From: Archilochus colubris
Lineage: Eukaryota; Chordata; Aves; Apodiformes; Trochilidae
Length of the DNA stretch: 64,000 nt
Assembly: GCA_023079485.1 (NCBI GenBank)
Contig: CM041084.1
Coordinates: forward strand, 118,156,467 to 118,220,466
Reading direction: 5' to 3'
A model generated the notes under the pieces. That model was given only the letters and a program-made list of their open reading frames with translations. It made no database searches and was not told the origin of the DNA. The translations under genes and the position numbers were made by a program. Positions 41,401 through 53,400 of this stretch are shown piece by piece. How positions within the stretch are numbered: position 1 is the first letter of the stretch; the number at the start of each line of letters is the position of its first letter.

Positions 41401-44400
41401 AAGTGTTAGAGATTTACTTAATGAGTAACCTCATATTGTTTTGATAATTCATCTCTAAAAACAGTATTAATATGAATGTCTAAATGATGAGAGCCTGATG
41501 TTCTTTAACATTTTGGCTGAGCTGGTGTTTTCAAAGACAAGAAATATGGTGGGATCTGATAATTTCTTACAAAACAGGGCTCCATCACTGTCTTAGAAAT
41601 AATATATTGCTTTCACAGAACTTAACAGATCTCTAGTTGGGTCTTTGACACATAAAAACACAGTCAAGATTTTGAAAACAAAAATACAAGGGTTAACACT
41701 CTTTAGAACAGAATCTGCAAATGCAATTGCCAACCTAATTAAACCTCTATGTTTCCAAAACTTAGGCCAAAATAACATACTGGAATATTAATCTAGACAG
41801 AGTCTGTTTCTTGAAGCCTCACTCTTATGTCCTCAACCAACTGTTAAAAGGAAACAGATGAGTCCCTTTCTTTGAATGCCACATGCCATGATTACAAAAT
41901 ATCCTCTTCAATTTAGAATGCTGATGATAAATCTTTGTGACACACCAAATCATTCACCACAACAGGCAAAAATTTTTTTGTTTTTATAAATTACCACTGA
42001 CGACAGCAGAAGTTTTCAAGAGACCTAATATGGCACACCAAAAAGAAAGATGATGGATCCCTACGAGCCCATGAAAGAAAAAAAGTTTCCATAATAAAGT
42101 GTAGGCCAAAACGGAGCCAGATAATTGAAGACAGCTAGGGAAGAACAGAAACAAGCTTAATTTCATGTGTCCATGCTAACATGGATAACAGGGCTCCTAC
42201 TGCTTCTAATAGTCTAGATTATAGTAGATAAATCTTTCAGAAAAAAAGCTCTAAACCATTAAGGACAAGCAGAAGTTTTCTTCCTATAACAGCTCAGTGT
42301 TCAGAAATAGAAGCTGGGGCCTCTCTTCTTGCTTGTCTAACTCACCAAAACAGGCCCAAACCAAACATTTAAGTCAATTTAGGAACAGAGCTGTTCCTAT
42401 TACTTCAAGGAAAGCATAAGGAAAAACAAAAGTTTCCTGAACCTGTTTGTGCATCTTAGTTACTTAAAGGAATTTTTAAATCCAAATCCTTCAAGAAACT
42501 GTGTTTAAAGTTAATTGCATATATTTCAACAGGAGCTACATTATTTCAGGTAGATTATGAATACAGCATAACTGATGAAAGGATAAAATTAACACAAAGT
42601 TAAAGGTATTCTCTAAAATTAAAAGATCTTCTTTTCATTCCCTAGAAAAGTTTGGCTTATCTTGTTGCTAAGTTTTACATCCACACAAAGTCACTTTTAA
42701 TCTCAATTATATTAATTCATTCTGACACATTTTAAAATGCCTGCTAATAGAACTGATAGGTACAAATGGGCTTCCTTCAACAGACTGAACCATATTTACA
42801 ACTTAATTAATTAGCAATTATCGTTTCTTGCTCTCTCTTTCAGAGTTAAGAAGTAGGGATAAGCACCTAGTCTTAAATAAATCAGTATAATCCATAAACA
42901 GAAAAACAATTAAACACAAAGAGTATTGCTTTCTCTATTTTCTCTGTGAGCTTTATCAGCTCTCCTGAAACTTTGACCCGCCTTAAAAACCAGTTCTCTT
43001 CACTGTGGGTGACAAACAGCTCATCAGAAAGGATGCTGGTCCAAGCATGGTGGTGGTTGCTGCCATAGGTGGCTCTAGAGCCTCCTTGTTCTTCCCCAGA
43101 CCCAAGCTCCTGATGCTCTGCAGCCTGGGAGTGAGGGACCCCTCTTTGGTGATCATTGTACTGAGTATGCTGCTCAGCTTTAATCAGAGGATGCTGAAGA
43201 TCAAGTTCTCCAATCATGTAGCCCCTTGGCATTGAAGGCTGGTAAATGCCAAGCCCATGCATCAGATCAGAAGTGATAATAAAGAAACTTTCTTCCAGTC
43301 TGCAATTTACTTATTCACTTGCAAAAAGGCACATGGATGCCTGATTCTCACTTGAGCCAGTGGAGCATGGACAGGTGAGACCTTTGAAATACTAGTTGTT
43401 ATTTCCACAGGGTTATGGGTCCACCTCAGCTTTAACATTGAAAAGTTAATGAGTTTTGAGCTAAGTATCTACATTCTAAGCCATCTGTAGGTCTGAGCCA
43501 AAGTTCTTATTAAAAAAACCCAACAAGAAAACCCACAAACCACCCATCAAAAGACACGAATCCCAGCCATTGGAAATGGTTTAAACTGTTGAAATAAAGG
43601 GTATATGCTCCATGTCTGAGCTTTGCAGAAAGAAACAACCATCACAGAGCTGAGAGAAAGGAGTATTTTTACACAGTAACTCACAATGATCATGTGAAAG
43701 CCAATATCCTCCTTCAGTTGTATTTAATAAAGGTTTTATGCCTCTCTGCCTACATCACTGACACACGTAGCAAGGAAAAAAAGCTTACTGGCCTTACATT
43801 TTAGTTTGCCAACTGCAAACACATAATTATATATTTTGAACATTAAGTACAATGGCCTGACAATCTGTATCATAATGTCCAGTTAAAATCAGCATCTCTT
43901 AGCAGCTAGACAGATGGTGACTCTAATTTCAAGCTTAATAGTAATCACAATAATGCTTGATATCAATCAGTGTAACACTCAATGATTCATTAGTAAGTTT
44001 TGTCACATTCCCCAAAACTATTTGATGATTTCTTACTAAAGTACTAAGAGAAAAGAAAGGATCAGAGAGACCAGAGAATGTAATAAAATTGTCACAGCTA
44101 TGGTGATGCTGGTCCAAAAACAAAGCCCTCTGAAAGCAAGAGAGAGCAAAAATGAAGAACTGAAAAACAAAACACAGGAAAATTATTAAAATAGAAAATA
44201 GCAAAGGCTGAAAAATAAAACCCTTAAAGATAAAAGAAGTAGGGAAATACAAAGAAAATCAATTCTACATAGCATGCCACTGTTGACAGCTAGTGACAGA
44301 GAGTATTCCTTTCAGAAAAGTCAAGGAGGATATTAAGAAGTAACTATAGATAGGAAAAAAAGCTCTATACCACTCAAATATTCCTCCAACCTAAGGAGGT

Positions 44401-47400
44401 AAAAGGTTTTTTAGATAAGAAGACAGGAAGAATTTTATGTTATTGGCACAAAACACCTTGTTAAGTTTCCACCCAACATCAAAGCCCAAAACAAACAAAC
44501 CAAGAAAAACCTAAATGAGGGTCCCTCTGAGTTTTATGATCTATATTTAGAATTTACATCCTTGACAACTTTTCTTTCTCTATCTCTCTCTTTTTTTTTT
44601 TTTTTTTCCATTTCCAAGTGTATCAACTGTTATTTTTAAGAACATTTCCTCTTCAGTGTTGAACAGGCCCAGACCTAATTTGACATAGAATAACCTGTCT
44701 CTGGAAGACATCTCCCTCAGAAGGATCATGTGAACCACAGGTTGTTCCAAGTGTTTCTAGGAAATTGTGCCTTGGAAGAAAAAGTACCAGAAAGCCCTAT
44801 GAGGTGAGGCTGAGGGAGCTGGGGGTGTTCAGTCTGGAGAAGATGAGGCTCAGAGGACACCTCATCAAGCTCTACAACTCCCTGAAAGGAGGGTGTAGCC
44901 AGGGGGGGAAGTCGGTCTCTTTTCCCAGGCAACTTTCAGCAAGACAAGAGGGCACGGTCTCAAGTTGTGCCAGGGGAGGCTTAGGTTGGATATTAGAAAG
45001 AATTTCTTTACCGAGAGGGTGATCAGGCATTGGAATGGGCTACCCAGGGAAGTAGTGGATTCTCCAACCCTGGAGATATTTAAAAAGAGCCTGGATGTGG
45101 CACTCAGTGCCATGGTCTGGTAACTGCAGCGGTAGTGGATCAAGGGTTGGACTTGATGATCTCTGAGGTCCCTTCCAACCCAGCCAATTCTATGATTCTG
45201 TGATCTTAAGATGACAAGGGACAACTTGTGTGAGCTAAAGAAGAGTGGCTTGACTTCAGACAGGAGAGCATGTGCAGGCTACAGACAAGAGCACCCATTG
45301 TCCTTTGAAATGCACGTTGATATGCCAAAACACTTTAATGATGAAAGGAAACAGAAGACATACATGGCTCTCTAACCATGTGTCTGAGGACATTGACTAG
45401 GAGCTCTACAGTGTACATGACAAAGTGGATAAATGATCATTTGCTACATCATCCTTCAAACTTCAGTCTGTTTTTTTCCTCAGTTGCACACTGTGGGCTT
45501 TTATAAAAGAAACTGAAATGGTAAGGAGTAATTGTTTTTCATATTCTCAGTATTTCACATTCAAGGACCCTTATTTTCAACTAACTGTGCAGTTGTCCAT
45601 ATGCAGAAACTATTACAGAAATTAAAAAATGCATGACTTAGAGCACATGCAATTATCTTGGTTCCAGTTTGAACACAGAGAAGCCTTTGATCACTACCTC
45701 TTTAATGTGCTATGAATCCACAGGTTTTCAGGATTCAAACATGGTATGAAAGGCATTGTGACCTATTGTGAGTAAATATTCTTATCACTTTGCAGTCTTT
45801 ACAAAGAAAAGATAAAAGCTGTGTAACAAAAAAAGCTAGGTTCCTTATAATAGATGATCTTATTTTGACTGAAGTATCATCACTACTCTATTATGCTATT
45901 CCATAAATTAAGATCCACAGAGACAGTCAAGGTAACATGAAGCTGCCTCCTTCATTTACTTGCATTACATACTGCTGAGATTAGTTACATTCACTAATCT
46001 AAAGGACAAAGGAAGCCCTGGTGTTCTACTGTCAGCACCTTTTACACTGCAGATCTTCCAGCAATAGGGAATTACAAACACAAAGACTTGAACCTGCAGC
46101 CCCCAATTCCTCTTCAGCACCTAAACTCACTATTTCTCATTGACCAGAGACCTCTGAAAACAGAGCAGATGGTGAGAAAATCAAGACTCAGAAGTTTAGT
46201 TTATACTGTAGAGAGCTGGATGTCAATCTATATTTTTGTGGTTTTTTAACCAAATTTAAAATGTTAATGCATTTATGACATTTACAGTTCACAAGAAATT
46301 ACAGAATAAACTGCAAAAGAAAATCTGTAAAGTTTTGAACACTCAAGTGCTCAGTAGCAGTTTAAGTGCAGCCTGAGAACCATACAATATCTGCAAGGAT
46401 GCAGCTGCCAGAATCCTAAATTTCAGGATGAGATGTCTGCATCTTTCTTATACAAGACATTTTACTACATTCCCAGAAGTAAATAAAATATAGACCAAAG
46501 TAACAAAACCAAAAATTTAATGAAAATGTTCCTGCAAAGAACAAAGAGGGAACACTTGAGACACATCCAAAGCATTTTGAATAGAGAAGCTCAATCTTCC
46601 GTATCATTCCCCAACATTGGTATTACAGACCTCCTTCTATCTTTGCAGCTGCAGAACATAAAATAAACAACCATGTTCTAGTTTAAATAAGTTGCTTGGG
46701 CATTTAGAAATTATGAAAGAAAACAAAATAAAGACTAAAGAAAATAAGTAGGATGTTAAAAAAAACAATCAAGTTTTCCTGTAATGCCTACTAAAAATCT
46801 CTATTTCTACCTGAAAAAGATCACTATCTTAACAGTTAGGATTGAACATTCAGTTTCTCTACACTTTGAGCTAAAACTTGGTCTACAACTGGAAAGGGGC
46901 GGATTTAGCCTTCAATTTTAGGAAGAAATTCTTCACTCTGGGGGTGGTGAGACACTGGAAGAGGTTGCCCAGAGGATGCCCCTTCCCCAGAAGTGTTCAA
47001 GGACAGACTGGATGGGGCTTTGAGCAACCTGGCCTAGTGGGAGGTGTTCCTGCCTATGGCAGGGGGATTGGACCTAGATGATCTTTAAGGTCCCTTCCAA
47101 CCCAAACTATTCTAGGAGTCTATGATCTCTAGAACTGAAGCCATTCATAACCAACCAAGATGAGGGCCACAGCCAAGAGACTTGTTAAGAGAAAGTGTCT
47201 TGTTAAGTGAAAGTCATTGCCCATCATCCCTGAGAAGCCGAACAGCACCAGGACAGCTGGCACACTTGGACTCGTGTTGGAACGGGATCCATGGGGAGAG
47301 AGATCCAACACTATTAGTATAGTTAAAGTGCCACAATTTATGTGTAGATAAGGCCAAAACCAATTAGTCTGCATTATAAGCAACTCCAGTAAAATAGGTA

Positions 47401-50400
47401 AAACCCAGGAATCTTCCCATTCAGGGTCTTGTTGGCTAATGACCACTTTTCCAGAAAAGAAACTGATGGTCTGCAGCATCTAAACCCAGTTTAAATTCGG
47501 TGAAACTGTAGTTCCCTGGAGGCGCACAAGTAGTAAAGTTAACATAACTGGATCTTTAGCCAAAAAAGCTTTAAAATGTACAGAGAAAGATCAAAGCCTT
47601 TTTCCATGTATCACTCTCAGACGTAGGTAGAGGAGACAGCAAAACAAATTCAGTAATAGATTTTTTGGTAAATGCTCTGCTTAAATTGCTTGACCTCACC
47701 AAACAAATATATCTGACACTTAATTCAGTCTAAGAATCCTATCAGGCTGAAAGTACAGAATATGCTAATAATAATAGACATGCAAAACTTCTTAAATAAC
47801 TCTGAAGTTGGCATAAATTTTAAATCTTTAGCCAACTCAAATATATAAAAATTTAATTACAGTAAAATTGACCAACTGAAATATTTGCAAAACAAAAACC
47901 AGCAAATAAAAAGCAAGCCTGCATATGCTCTCTTGTCTTAGAATCTGGTTTGGTAAGATAAGTATGCACATAAGTTTAAAACTTTAAGTAGTTCCACTGA
48001 CTTAACAGGGATTACTTATCTGCTTAAAGTTAGGCAGTTGCTTAAATACCTTGTGAAATATGAATATAAATTCAGATCTGATAAAGTCAAAGTAGCAGCA
48101 TCCAAAACAACACCTCATTACAGCTTGAAGGGATTTTAGCAAGGGATTTTACTTGCATACCAGTGCTGGAGGCAACAATAGACTATATGCTGGAGCGACC
48201 CCACCATGTTTACAAAGTAGTACTGCAACAGGGAAGCAAGAACTGGTTTTGCTATCAAATGTCAAACCAGAAAAAGAAGATATATATGATTAACAACATG
48301 GCTTCTTTTTAAATTCATATAGGTTCCACAGTTCTTGCATATCTCTGTTCACCAAGTACTTCTCCTTCTCCCAACATTATTTAGTTTTCACATGGTGATT
48401 CATTCTGTCCAAGGTCTGTCTCGTAAGGCTATTCTGAAAACAAGATCTGACAACTCAAAAGTGCAAATTAGCAGCTAGACTGGTAATTGCTACCCTGCTC
48501 TTTCCTATAATACTGAAAAGCTTATCCACAGAACACAAAACCTCTTCACCTGAAAGCTGGACTCTGCAGGAAAATGGAACCGAGACATTAAATTGCATTT
48601 GGGAACACATTGGCACAGTAGGTTATATCCCACCCTTTGTGAATCTAAACAAGACAGGTGGATGTCATCCGAAAAAAAGGATACAGAAAACAGGCACGGA
48701 AGAGCAGAAGGAGAAAAACAGGAGCTGGAGTTTAATAAAGGGTACATAGGGGTCTTGAAAAAAAACCAAACGAACCATGTCTTGTACTTGATGTCAGGGT
48801 ACATTCTTCAGAACACCCACCAAAGGGGTCAGGGGAGACTGCTTAACTAGAGAAATTGCTGAAGAACCTTAAGGTAATTTTCAGTATTCCCTGTACCTAC
48901 TGCATTGCCGATATCCAGAGCAGAGGGCAAATGCACAACCAGATAATGAAGAAAAGGTGGTTTCAGAGTTTGAGCTGGGAGATGTTCAAACAGCCAAATG
49001 TAACACACAGTCTCTGCTTCAAAATGTGAGCTATTTACCAGCTGAAACTGATGTTAGCATCATGTATAATGAGAGCTTTAAACTAAAGGCATTATCATAT
49101 CCTGTTTAATACCTAAAAGGAAAAAATAGTAAGGGGATCAGAACAAGCAAAACCAATAATGATAAAGAAAAAAGATAACGTAATGAGAGGAGTCGAGGAG
49201 ATGACAGGATTCAAGAAAAGGACTAATGAAAGTATGAAATTAAATGAAATTGATGTGAAACAGTTCAACTGATTGTAAAATGAGGAAGAGGAAAATCCAG
49301 ACTCATTGTATTTGCTGTCAGAATTCTGTTGTCTTCAGATATGAGAAAATATTTTCCACAGTACTTATAAAACTGAAATTAATCTGTCTTAAGTGCTGAA
49401 ATAGTTTCTTTAAAGTAAGTCTGATTTTCAGATCCTAACTATTTTACTAGATACATTTCTAGGTATAATCAAAGGGCTTTATAGCTTTTGTCTGGCATGT
49501 AAAGGAACATTCATCCCCAGTGGTCTTTACACCTGTTTTAAAAAAACTTTTTAAAATTAAGCACATGCAAATCAGAACTTACTGTGCCTGTAACCATCTG
49601 CGTACATTAACGCATCTGCAACATTATGACTATTATTCTTTCAGTCTTACATGGACTGCAAATAACAGGAGAGCTTACACTTTCATAACCATGTAACATA
49701 ACCATAAAACCACCATTTCATGTGACTTCTATGCTTAAATAAAAAAACTGAACAAATTTTTTCCCAAGTGCTTGAAACCCAATTCTCAAGAAATATCCAC
49801 TTAGGATTTACATGAATACAACTTCTGTTTCATCTTCATGCTAAAATCACAGTTTTTCATTTCCTCTGGACATCCACAAATCTCTGTCCAATCACTGAAA
49901 GATAATATGATAGAAGTCCTCAGTAGAAAATTAAGCTTTTGTAAAGAAACTTGCATTCATTTTCCCAAGTACTGAAAAAAATGTCAAAACACAGATAAAA
50001 ACTACTTGCTATGGATACCTCTTCCAAATATCTTTAATTCTTCTAAAGAATTCAGTTACAAGCATATATTTATAACTTGCTTTCAAATGGTATTAAACCA
50101 CATCTCTAACATACCACAACTAAAGAATCTTTGAAGTATATACTGTGAGAAATGATGCAAAGATAACAGTTATAATACTGCAAATATATATATTTGCATA
50201 TAAAATAGATCAGGATAGCATTATGCTAAATTAGACAGTATTACTATAGCAAAATATCTTACATTTTTCAGCTACCAGCCCAGCAAGCTTGACATGGGAA
50301 ATGAAACATCTGTATTGCTTCCTTCCTCATTTTCATTCCTAGAACCTAGAATTAAGTCTCCTTGTCAAATCTCAGTAGCAGCTGTAAGACTTACTGCTTG

Positions 50401-53400
50401 CAGTTGCTTTCCAAGGTGCTTTTAACTGACTGTGTGTTTTGTAAGTAATTAGGTCTTAATATTCAAATTGTTTACAGACAAAGAGGAAAACCTATGAAGA
50501 ATTTTTAATATTATTTCTAAATCCAACTGCTTCACTAAAACATCTAAACTGTAAAATAAGTTTTCACTAATTTAAGCTAATCTTTCTTTGAGGAAATAGA
50601 GAGGAGACACACTGAGCAAAAGCTGAGCCATCCTAATTTGTCTCTATTAGTGTAGAATCACCCAGGAATTTCAGAATGTTAATTTAGTTTTCTCCTACAG
50701 GTATTTGGTGTAACACTAAAAATCAATAAAACATCTTAACTGTAAGGAAATACAATTTTTAACCAGAGTCTCATGGCACATCATTTTCATGACTTGGTCT
50801 TGAAATAGATACTGTTAAGATAATGTAAGTGTTTCACCACTTGTAAAGGTCTCCTAACGTGTCTTGGTGGTGGAAAAGCCATAAAAAAGATTTGGAATGA
50901 CCTAAAAGAATGTGTTTAATGATGAATATACAGAAGTACAAAATTCCCATTGTGAGGTGATAAACTATCTAAAAACCATGAGATAACAACAGCAGCAACC
51001 TCATCACATCTTCAACCTGTCAGTTATTCTTGTGGCACTCAACTAAAGTACAGGGTGTTCTGTGCTGTTTGTGCAGTCTGAATGTTTAGTATGTGAGACC
51101 GAGATTTTTTAATGAAATGTCTGTTCCAGAACACTGCAGCATTTCAGAATATATGGCCAGTTGATTTTTTTTCTTAAAAGGAAATGCCTTTTAAATTTAA
51201 TGTAACAACACAGAGATACAACTTCTATGCCGAAACTGGTATACAAGTTTTTAATTAGTTTATAGGATTAATTTCAAATATTCTAATCTCCAGTTCTACA
51301 TCCTGAGATGCTAGCAATGACCACCTTGAAGGTCTTGGTGTTTGCAGACCCAAACAGTGATTAGACAGTCTCATTGTTCTCTGCAGAAGAACCCTGTGCA
51401 ACACATCAACATCATAAGGCGTAATTTGGTATCTTTATTGCTCAAGGGTTTCAAGCTATTTCTGATTGTTAAAAAAATATTCATAGCATTTTAGTCTGGT
51501 TTTATAACTGTATTTTTAGTTGGTTTTGCAATAGAATTTTATGAGCTTAGAAAATGAAGCGCACAAAGGAAAGGAAAAGAGAAAAGAAAAGAAAAGAAAA
51601 GAAAAGAAAAGAAAAGAGAAGAGAAGAGAAGAGAAGAGAAGAGAAGAGAAGAGAAGAGAAGAGAAGAGAAGAGAAAGAAAAGAGAAAAGAAAAGAAAAGA
51701 AAAGAAACGAAAAGAAACGAAAAGAAAAGAAAAGAAAAGAAGAGAAAAGAAGAGAAAAGAAAAGAAAAAAAAAAAAAAAGAAGAAAGAAAAAAGAAAAGA
51801 AAAAAAGAAAATCTCCAATCCAGCAAGATGCAAAATTATGAAAGAGGTATATTTTCAATATGGTGCATGGCAACTTCACTTGAACATCCATTTAAAAAAT
51901 TATGGCAACCTAGTAGCAATAAGAAGAGAACAAGCTCAGAAACCAGAACATTCAAAAAGTTTATTCAATTAAAGCCACTTCAGAGGCAGCTGACATAATT
52001 TGACACCTGCCACTTTCCATTTAGCTTGGAATAGGCTGATGTCTGAACCTACAGGTCTACTCACCTAATTCTTTCAGAAAGAAATCTGTATCTAATGTGT
52101 GTAACATGTAACCTCTACTTTCACAACTTCACACATACAGTATGGAAAAGGAAGCATTATTTTTTCCACAGAAATCACAAAATACTGAAAGTGAAAAATG
52201 TTAATGAAAGGGTTTGAAAACCAAAGGAATTGCTCTAGACAGTTTTATGAAGACACAGCAAATTTATAAATTAGAAGAAAAATTATATGCACCTTCTGTA
52301 AGAATCTGAATCTATCCAAGCACCTGCAGTGCTATTCACACATGCCCACAGACCTGTGCCACAAAACCTTCTTTCAAAAATTTTAAGTTCCTAAAAGATT
52401 TTTTCTTTAAATGGAAAATATATCAAAAGAAAAGAAATACCAAACTGATCTTCTAGACAAAGAACAGGAAGAAAACTGTCACGTTCTCTGGTTTACATTT
52501 AAAACAGGACCCTATCTAGAGATTAGAATGGTTTAAAATCTATTGTAGTTGAGGATATGATGTCACCATTTAAGGGACACAGATATTGAGTCCACAATAT
52601 CTATTCATACCAACAAAAGAAAGCAAAAAGGGCAATGCAGAATACTTTCATAATCTGCTCTCCTGGATTATTCCTATTTTACATGGATCAATGTAAGCAG
52701 TCTTTTTATTTTCCCCCCCAAGCCATCTCCTAGTTTAACTTTTATAAAAGCACAACTGATTTCATTTTCATTAGATGCACACATCAGACAGACCAATTTT
52801 CTCTCTTGGCAATTTCTTCATTTTATGTGAAGCACATTTTAAAATACTGAATATTATATTTAACACACTCCGTTCACAAGACATTACAGCATTTTTCATT
52901 ACTGATTAATGAAAAACCTGAGAATTTGCAACAGAAAAGGTGAAGAGACTACCAAAAATAAAAATCAACAGAGAAAATATTCAAAGTCAATTAATTAGTC
53001 CCCTTACCTTGTTCTTTTATCTGACGAATTTGCTTCACAGTTTCTTTCAAGATTGCACATTTGTCAGGTTTAAAGTTAAAGTTGTCAATATCATTGAAAT
53101 TTGCAAAAATCAGCTCTGCAAGTTCTTCTATGTATTTATTCTCTTGCTCACGATTGCGTTTCTCAGTGCTTCTTTTAGGGCTGAAAGAGGAGTTTATAAA
53201 ATGTATTTAATGTCAGTTTGCTTGTTTCTGGCTAGCTCAAAGTTTATTTCAAATGGTTTGGGTTTCACAAAAGCAGAGAGAACTGCTCTATCTCACTCAA
53301 GTTTCTCAAGCAAAAAGTTTTCCTCTGGAACATGGAAGATGCATTAAAAATTACTTTTCCCTAGCCACTTTTCAAAAAAGGTTTGGGATTTGAAACTCAG

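Larger units (their letters stand above)
32606..53007 (-). other. NCOA2 intron, 20402 nt, between bHLH and PAS exons
   Basis: Largest intron in the window, with GTAAGG donor and ATTGCAG acceptor. It contains a 10-bp tandem repeat (33529-33564), an AT-rich patch (40398-40470), CR1 copies (44788-45204 and 46881-47126), a T run (44589-44608), an 18-bp tandem duplication (47181-47216) and a 247-bp purine tract (51565-51811). A GC-richer unidentified sense-strand open frame lies at 42882-43292. GC-richer patches at 38650-38800 and 39650-39780 have no recognised content. Confidence 0.88.

Noticed and set aside
51541..51972. Overlapping long open frames (up to 143 aa) on both strands, Lys/Arg/Glu-rich or Phe/Ser/Leu-rich
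   Set aside because: They are translations of the purine microsatellite and have no non-repetitive protein sequence.
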